NCBI GenBank assembly: GCA_023254015.1
Contig: JALQYS010000185.1
Coordinates: 1 to 16,745 of the forward strand
Length of the DNA: 16,745 nt
DNA from: Paracoccaceae bacterium
Lineage (GTDB): Bacteria > Pseudomonadota > Alphaproteobacteria > Rhodobacterales > Rhodobacteraceae
Direction: 5' to 3'
Part shown: in pieces, positions 12,551 through 16,745 of the stretch
How the letters are laid out: each line of letters opens with the position of its first letter
Numbering within the stretch: position 1 is the stretch's first letter
The notes under the pieces: generated by a model
What the model was told of the DNA's origin: nothing
The model's input: only the letters and a program-made list of their open reading frames with translations
Database searches by the model: none
Translations under genes and position numbers: made by a program

Positions 12551-14926
12551 TCAGGCCGCCTTGCGCTGCGGCGCCTCTGGCGCCAGCAGCAGACGTGCCT
12601 CATGGGCCTTCAGGATCTGCCGCGCCGCGCGATAGGCCTCGGGATTGGCAGGCTCTGGCATCTCGGCAAAGACCTTGAACAATTCGGCCCGGGCCGCGTC
12701 CTCAAGCCCGCCGATGTTGCGTGCCGCCGGCTGGAAGCTTTCGCTCCAGACCCCATCGGCGCAGATCACCTCGTGATGGTCGAACATCAGGTGGATATAG
12801 GTCACCCCCTGCACCAGCGCGGGCACAATGCCGGGCTGGCCGGCCATGTGCAGCGCGCGCACCAGCACCTCATCCTCGCCGAAATACAGCTCGGCCCTTG
12901 GCCCTTTGACCAGCATGCAATGCTGGCGCGACATCATCATGTCGCGGTTGGGCAGGTTCGGCCCCAGCGCGCCCTTGCGGAACAGGATCGGCTGCAGCCC
13001 GGCATCGGCCTGCAATTCTTCCGCCGCAAAGTGGCGTTGGCCGATCCAGCGGATGGGCTGCAGGCCGCGGTCGCGCGTCATCACCAGATCGCCGGGCTCC
13101 AACGTCTCGATCGCGCGCGGGCCCGAGGCGGTTTGCACCATGGCGCCGGGGGTAAAGCAGGCAACGCCCGTCTCGATGCCGGAAAAGACCAGCGTGCCGA
13201 TGACATTTCCAAAAGAATCCAGGAACTGCACCGTGCCCGACATCGGGTCGTTCGGATCGCGGAGGATGCGGTAGGGGCCGGCACCCGACAGGTCAAGGAC
13301 GTCATTGTCGCCCGCCCCGCCGATGACGGTATCGCCGACGCCGCCGATGAACGTATCCGAGCCCGCGCCGCCCACCAGCAGATCGCCACCCGCGCCGCCC
13401 GAGATCAGGTCATTGCCCGCGCCGCCTTCCAGCGTGTCGTTGCCAGCGCCGCCATACAGCGCGTCGTTGCCCTCGCCGCCCTGCAGCGTGTCATTGCCGA
13501 GATCCCCATCCAGCAGGTCATCGCCCGCATCGCCCGTCAGGCTGTCATTGCCGGTCCCGCCATAGACCGAATCATTGCCCTCGCCGCCGGTTGCGATGTC
13601 GTTGCCTGTGCCGCCATAGACGGCATCGTTACCCACCCCACCCGAGGCCGTGTCGTCGCCCGCGCCCGCGATGACGGTGTCGTTGCCCTCATCGCCCGAA
13701 AGCACATCGTTACCGGCCCCGGCGTCAATATAGTCATTGCCGCCACCGCCGAAGAAGATGTTGGTATAGACATCGCCCGTCAGGCCGAAATTGTCGAAGC
13801 CGATCAGCGTGTCGTCAAAGGCCGACCCGAAGATCCCGTCCACACCGGACAGAACGTCGCCCGTGGCATGACCGCCCGAGGCGGTGTTGGTGGCAAGGTT
13901 GATCGACACCGCCGCGTTCGAGCCGCTGTAGTCGAGGAAGTCCATCCCCTGACCGCCGTAAAGCGTGTCGCGCCCCGCGCCGCCGGCAAGGGTATCATCG
14001 CCGTCTCCGGTTTCGATATAGTCGTTGCCGGCACCGCCAGAGAGGAAATTGCCGCCTGCGCTGCCATAAAGCGAATCGTTGTAGATCGAGCCGAAGATGT
14101 TCTCGACCGCGACGATCGTGTCGCCTGCAGCCGTTCCGCCCGAGCCGCTTCCGCTGCCCAGATTGACGTTCACCGCTGCGGTCGAATCGGAATAGTCGAC
14201 GGTGTCGATCCCGGCCCCGCCCTCCAGCCGGTCTGATCCGGCGCCGCCCTGCAACAGGTCGTTGCCGTCGCCGCCGAACAGGCTGTCGCTGCCCGCGCCG
14301 CCGAACAGGCTGTCCTCGCCCGCGCCGCCGGTCAGGCTGTTGGCATTGCCGTCGCCCGTCAGAAGGTCAGCATAGCTGGTGCCCAGCAGGTTCTCGATCT
14401 GGCTCAGAACGTCGCCTTCGGCATCGCCGCCAAGGCCCGTGCCGGTGTCAAGATTGATCGTCACTCCCGCGGCCGAAGCGGAATAATCGGCGGTGTCGGT
14501 TCCGGTGCCGCCGATCAGCGTGTCGGCCCCGCCGCCGCCCGCCATGACATCGTTGCCAGCACCCCCGTCGATCAGGTTCGCCCCGCCATCGCCGGTCAGC
14601 GTGTCGGCATAGCTTGAGCCGATCAGGTTCTCGATTTCCTCCAGAACGTCGCCGGCCGCGTGCCCGCCCGACCCAACACCCGTGGCAAGGTTGACATGCA
14701 CCGCCGCGCTGGAGGCGGCATAGCTGGCCACGTCCGTTCCGGCGCCGCCGTAAAGCGAATCGCCCCCGGAGCCGCCGATCAGCGTGTCATTGCCGTCGCC
14801 GCCGAACAGCGCGTCGGAATTCCCGCCACCATTGAGGGAATCGTTGCCCGCAAGGCCATAAAGCTGGTCGGCCTGATTGCCGCCCGAAAGGGTGTTGTTC
14901 CCCGATGTGCCCGTATAGGTCGCCAC
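12551..14926 (-). CDS. RTX (hemolysin-type calcium-binding) repeat protein with C-terminal Hint domain
   Basis: Secreted-type protein of 791 residues, starting at GTG 14926 (MATYTGTSGNNTLSGG) with only a weak ribosome binding site. Residues about 8-548 are glycine- and aspartate-rich nonapeptide repeats (GGAGNDTLxGG type) that bind calcium and form a beta-roll. Four related blocks of about 50 residues interrupt them. Residue Cys590 opens a Hint_2 domain (CFTPGAMVQTASGPRAIETLEPGDLV, then the SRQHCMLV block and DHHEVICADGVWSESF), ending near 735 with a charged tail. There is no Sec signal, so type I secretion is expected; no transporter for it is in the window. Such Hint domains resemble autoprocessing modules, but cleavage here is unproven. 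The gene has its own divergent promoter region and no functional tie to the amide operon is visible. Confidence 0.92.
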   Translation of the reverse strand: MATYTGTSGNNTLSGGNQADQLYGLAGNDSLNGGGNSDALFGGDGNDTLIGGSGGDSLYGGAGTDVASYAASSAAVHVNLATGVGSGGHAAGDVLEEIENLIGSSYADTLTGDGGANLIDGGAGNDVMAGGGGADTLIGGTGTDTADYSASAAGVTINLDTGTGLGGDAEGDVLSQIENLLGTSYADLLTGDGNANSLTGGAGEDSLFGGAGSDSLFGGDGNDLLQGGAGSDRLEGGAGIDTVDYSDSTAAVNVNLGSGSGSGGTAAGDTIVAVENIFGSIYNDSLYGSAGGNFLSGGAGNDYIETGDGDDTLAGGAGRDTLYGGQGMDFLDYSGSNAAVSINLATNTASGGHATGDVLSGVDGIFGSAFDDTLIGFDNFGLTGDVYTNIFFGGGGNDYIDAGAGNDVLSGDEGNDTVIAGAGDDTASGGVGNDAVYGGTGNDIATGGEGNDSVYGGTGNDSLTGDAGDDLLDGDLGNDTLQGGEGNDALYGGAGNDTLEGGAGNDLISGGAGGDLLVGGAGSDTFIGGVGDTVIGGAGDNDVLDLSGAGPYRILRDPNDPMSGTVQFLDSFGNVIGTLVFSGIETGVACFTPGAMVQTASGPRAIETLEPGDLVMTRDRGLQPIRWIGQRHFAAEELQADAGLQPILFRKGALGPNLPNRDMMMSRQHCMLVKGPRAELYFGEDEVLVRALHMAGQPGIVPALVQGVTYIHLMFDHHEVICADGVWSESFQPAARNIGGLEDAARAELFKVFAEMPEPANPEAYRAARQILKAHEARLLLAPEAPQRKAA
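13283..14905 (-). repeat. RTX nonapeptide repeat region
   Basis: Coding repeats of the GGxGxDxLx type fill residues about 8-548 of the protein. The densest run is at residues 394-540, where units such as GGEGNDSVY, GGTGNDSLT, GGEGNDALY, GGAGNDTLE and GGAGNDLIS follow one another. The DNA copies have diverged at third positions, so no exact tandem array remains. Confidence 0.85.
13793..14737 (-). repeat. Four interspersed copies of a ~50-residue module in the RTX protein
   Basis: Four blocks share the pattern D-x3-Y-(S/A)-x-S-x-A-x-V-x(I/V)NL-x8-GG-x2-(A/E/T)GD-x4-(I/V)(E/D)x(I/L)(I/L/F)G(S/T)x(Y/F)xD. They lie at residues about 64-116, 143-195, 240-291 and 328-378, each ending where nonapeptide repeats resume. 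The third and fourth copies have diverged most. This points to internal duplication of a repeat-plus-spacer unit of roughly 80-95 residues. Confidence 0.75.
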
Positions 14927-15029
14927 CGCCCGGTCTTTCTGCTCTGCCTGTCCGCCGTGGTCTGATGCCCGGTCGGACCGTTTTTGCCGCCCCGTTTCCG
15001 GGTGCGGATTGCCTCGGATCGGACAACGT

Positions 15030-15059
15030 GGGGCAATTGGGGCAAATTTAAGGCAAATG
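15030..15059. promoter_or_regulatory. Three near-repeats of GGGGCAAATT in the divergent intergenic region
   Basis: GGGGCAATT (15030-15038), GGGGCAAATT (15039-15048) and AAGGCAAATG (15050-15059) follow head to tail at 9-11 base spacing, about one helical turn. They lie 104-134 bases upstream of the RTX gene start. Phased repeats like these are often protein-binding sites. The binding protein is unknown. Confidence 0.35.
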
Positions 15060-15149
15060 CGATCAATCTGGCGGGATTGTCGTAAATGCGTGGCGGAATT
15101 CCCGCAGAAATCGGCCGAAAGGGCCGGATTCTTGAACGTCTGTATCCTG

Positions 15150-15164
15150 TTAAGGGGCCGTTAA
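15150..15164 (+). promoter_or_regulatory. Full-consensus CtrA binding site
   Basis: TTAAGGGGCCGTTAA is an exact TTAA-N7-TTAA, and the second half continues into C, as in the alphaproteobacterial CtrA consensus TTAA-N7-TTAAC. It ends 24 bases before the ATG of the lipoprotein gene. CtrA controls cell-cycle, motility and gene-transfer-agent functions in this group. An exact match in GC-rich DNA and in an intergenic region is unlikely to be chance, but binding is inferred. Confidence 0.6.
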
Positions 15165-15188
15165 CCCTTGTGAACGCAACCTGTCGGC

Positions 15189-15479
15189 ATGAAACGCTTG
15201 ATCTTTGCCCTCTTTGTCCTTGCCGGTTGCGGTGCCCAGCCCGCGCCCGAATTCCTGCGCGCCTCCCGGTCCGAGGTGCAGCGCGATGGTCGGACCTATG
15301 TGGTCTTTCACACCGAAGACCGGGTCGAGGTGATCCGGCTGGGCCATGCCGCGCGCGGTGAACATGCGGCGATCCGCGCCACCATGGCCGCCCTTGTCCC
15401 CGAGGTGACGGGATGCAAGCTGAAAGAAAGCTCGGTCAGGGGCGACAGCGGCGAGATGCGGGGCAGCCTGTCCTGCTAG
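15189..15479 (+). CDS. Small lipoprotein of unknown function
   Basis: A 96-residue protein with a type II signal peptide: MKRLIFALFV then lipobox LAGC with Cys14, so it should be lipid-anchored. The mature part has a short strand-rich region (RDGRTYVVFHTEDRVEVIRLGH) and two further cysteines, Cys76 and the very last residue Cys96, which could form a disulfide. I do not recognise the family. No clear ribosome binding site precedes the ATG, and the CtrA box ends only 24 bases upstream. If CtrA acts from the -35 position, the transcript would start at or very near the ATG. Its TAG stop overlaps the TAG stop of the opposite-strand gene within the palindrome CTAG. Confidence 0.8.
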   Translation: MKRLIFALFVLAGCGAQPAPEFLRASRSEVQRDGRTYVVFHTEDRVEVIRLGHAARGEHAAIRATMAALVPEVTGCKLKESSVRGDSGEMRGSLSC

Positions 15480-15679
15480 GGCCGCCGGGGGCGCAGGACC
15501 AGCTCCCACAGCGCCCAGAGCGCGGCGGCAGCAAAGATCAGTCCCCAGACGGGGTTGCCCATCGTAAAATCCAGCGCGGCCATGGCGGCTGGCAGCAGCA
15601 CGGTCAGCCCGCGCACCCAGACCTTGGCAAAGAACGGGTGGTTGCGGTCCAGAAAGCGGGGCTTTTCGCCTTGGGTCAT
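15476..15679 (-). CDS. Small two-helix membrane protein of unknown function
   Basis: A 67-residue protein beginning MTQGEKPRFLDRNHPFFAK with two hydrophobic stretches (about residues 24-42 and 45-62) and a basic end, ELVLRPRRP. Both ends are predicted cytoplasmic. It starts inside the stop of the upstream FNT channel gene (ATGA overlap), so it is translated with it. A longer reading of the frame, to 15970, would overlap the channel gene almost entirely and is not credible. A helper or stability role for the channel is possible but unproven. Confidence 0.7.
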   Translation of the reverse strand: MTQGEKPRFLDRNHPFFAKVWVRGLTVLLPAAMAALDFTMGNPVWGLIFAAAALWALWELVLRPRRP

Positions 15680-16461
15680 GCGCGGGTTCCCGTGCCGCCA
15701 AGATAGGCATAGCGATAGGCCAGGGCCACCCCGCCCGCCCCGCCCAGAACATTGCCCAAGGTCACCCAGCCCAGCGCCGCCACGGCCTGCCCAACCGGAA
15801 CCTCGGCGCCTGCGAACGCGCCCAAGGGCAGGAAGAACATGTTGGCGATGGAGTGCTCCAGCCCCAAAAGCACGAAGGCCGAGATCGGCCAGAGGATGGC
15901 CAGAATCTTGCCGGTGGTATCGCGGGCCGAAAAGGTCAGCCAGACCGCCAGACAGACCAGCGCATTGCACAGTGCCCCCTTCACCACCCAGGGCAGGGCG
16001 CTGCCCGCCAGCTTGGCCGTGGCCACCCGCATCGCCGTCTCGCCGATCGGCCCCTCCAGAAGGCCCGAAAGCCAGAAGGCGCAGGCCAGCCCCACCGCGC
16101 CGGCAAGATTGCCCAGATAGACCAGCCCCCAGTTGCGCAGCAGCGCCGCCCGCGTGATCTTGCGATCAACCGCCGCCATCACCATCAGCGCATTGCCGGT
16201 GAACAGCTCGGCCCCGCCCACGATCACCAGGATCAGCCCCAGCGCAAAGACCGCACCCCCCAACAGCCGATGCGGGCCAAAGCCGGGGTCGGCCCCCGTC
16301 ATCACCATCAGATAGGCGGCGCCGCCAAAGCCGATGAAGGCCCCCGCCAGCACCGCCAGCGTCAGCGTCTGCCCCAGCGGCATCCGGGCTTTGGCCACGC
16401 CCGCCCCTTCGATCAGCGCGGCAATCTCGGCGGGTTTGTAGGCGTCGTGGTCATTCGGCAT
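15676..16461 (-). CDS. Formate/nitrite (FNT family) channel, FocA/NirC type
   Basis: Inner-membrane channel of 261 residues with six hydrophobic segments, of the pentameric FNT family that moves formate, nitrite or related anions. Family marks are GGAELFTGNALMVMAA (second half-helix region), the NWGLVYLGNLAGA segment, WVVKGALCNALVCLAVWL, and GKILAILWPISAFVLLGLEHSIANMFF, which contains the conserved pore histidine. The start at 16461 has AGGAG seven bases upstream. Substrate cannot be set from sequence alone. Formate is one product of dimethylformamidase encoded 4 kb away, but an RTX gene and other units separate them. Confidence 0.9.
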   Translation of the reverse strand: MPNDHDAYKPAEIAALIEGAGVAKARMPLGQTLTLAVLAGAFIGFGGAAYLMVMTGADPGFGPHRLLGGAVFALGLILVIVGGAELFTGNALMVMAAVDRKITRAALLRNWGLVYLGNLAGAVGLACAFWLSGLLEGPIGETAMRVATAKLAGSALPWVVKGALCNALVCLAVWLTFSARDTTGKILAILWPISAFVLLGLEHSIANMFFLPLGAFAGAEVPVGQAVAALGWVTLGNVLGGAGGVALAYRYAYLGGTGTRA

Positions 16462-16520
16462 CGCGGGCTCCTGTCTGTCGGCGCGATCTTGCCACGGTCT
16501 TTGGCGAAACGGGATGCTTT

Positions 16521-16539
16521 CTTGCGCGGCCCGTGCAAG
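16521..16539. promoter_or_regulatory. 19-base dyad between divergent genes
   Basis: CTTGCGCGGCCCGTGCAAG is a near-perfect inverted repeat about one central base, with a single G/T mismatch pair. It lies between the FNT channel gene and the rightmost gene, where both promoters must be, and looks like a repressor or activator site. The regulator is not identifiable. Confidence 0.4.
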
Positions 16540-16562
16540 ACTGCCCGAAGGAGGACCCCCGC

Positions 16563-16745
16563 ATGACCCAGAAAACCCTGCAGATCCCGGCCGCTTCTGC
16601 CGGACAGACCGTCATCACCACCTTCGAGATGACCCCCGCCACCGCGCATGAACTGATCGAATTGCTGCAGGCGGCCTATGACGAGGTCATCGATCAGCTC
16701 TATCGGGCCGGGGATCTCTACTGGTGCCGCTGTACCCGGCGCGAA
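16563..16745 (+). CDS. Unidentified protein, N-terminal part only (runs off the right edge)
   Basis: 61 codons are visible from an ATG with a strong AAGGAGG eight bases upstream. The start reads MTQKTLQIPAAS, then TVITTFEMTPATAHELIELLQ followed by an amphipathic helix and YWCRCTRRE. The strand-then-helix pattern (TVITTFEMTPATAHELIELL) is reminiscent of antibiotic-biosynthesis-monooxygenase-like dimeric barrels, but the CxC near the edge is not typical and too little is present for a call. Confidence 0.6.
   Translation, partial: MTQKTLQIPAASAGQTVITTFEMTPATAHELIELLQAAYDEVIDQLYRAGDLYWCRCTRRE

Noticed and set aside
12509..14236. A 575-codon plus-strand frame opposite the RTX gene
   Set aside because: Its repetitive Val/Ile/Ala/Arg sequence is the mirror of the RTX nonapeptide repeats.
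13283..14905. CRISPR array or tandem satellite
   Set aside because: The periodicity is that of coding RTX nonapeptides in a continuous frame; there are no identical direct repeats with unique spacers.
15680..15970. Extension of the small two-helix membrane protein to a start at 15970
   Set aside because: The added part lies almost wholly inside the FNT channel gene in another frame; the ATG at 15679 with ATGA overlap is far better.

Overview
The window is GC-rich, gene-dense DNA that reads as an alphaproteobacterium of the Rhodobacteraceae (Paracoccus, Rhodobacter or Gemmobacter type). The grounds are the codon style, a dmf-type N,N-dimethylformamidase locus of the kind known from Paracoccus, an RTX/Hint_2 secreted protein common in that family, and a full-consensus CtrA box. 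No rRNA, tRNA, insertion sequence, integrase or CRISPR array was seen.

Layout. (1) 1-2675, minus strand: the start of a sulfate uptake operon, cysP-cysT-cysW, with overlapping genes. cysW runs off the left edge. cysP carries an unusual in-frame N-terminal extension and a second, upstream, well-formed ribosome binding site. (2) 2676-3001: an AT-rich divergent promoter region with two dyads. (3) 3002-3475: an Lrp/AsnC regulator transcribed away from the cys operon, resembling the DecR (cysteine-responsive) type. (4) 3476-4023: a leader with mutually exclusive hairpins, an unrecognised 52-residue peptide gene, a GC hairpin and a repeat-containing promoter region. (5) 4024-12490, plus strand: one compact operon holding a urea/amide/branched-chain-amino-acid type ABC importer (Tat-exported binding protein, two ATPases, two permeases), the small and large subunits of N,N-dimethylformamidase, and a LuxR-type regulator like DmfR. 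(6) 12489-12550: a structured convergent intergenic region. (7) 12551-14926, minus strand: an RTX repeat protein ending in a Hint domain. (8) 15189-15479: a small lipoprotein behind a CtrA box. (9) 15476-16461, minus strand: a formate/nitrite (FNT) channel and a 67-residue membrane protein. (10) 16563 to the right edge: the start of a small unidentified protein.

How the genes fit together. The central operon looks like a complete capture, hydrolysis and control unit for N,N-dimethylformamide or a similar small amide. The periplasmic protein binds substrate, the importer brings it in, DmfA1A2 splits it to dimethylamine and formate, and the LuxR protein controls expression. The most striking point is that the second permease and the enzyme's small subunit share one uninterrupted reading frame, with a strong internal ribosome binding site before the subunit's own ATG. 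The cell could therefore make both a free small subunit and a membrane-anchored permease-enzyme fusion. The two ATPases also carry complementary defects that would leave one consensus and one degenerate ATP site.

Limits: all family calls come from reading motifs by eye. No alignment, structure prediction or database search was run.
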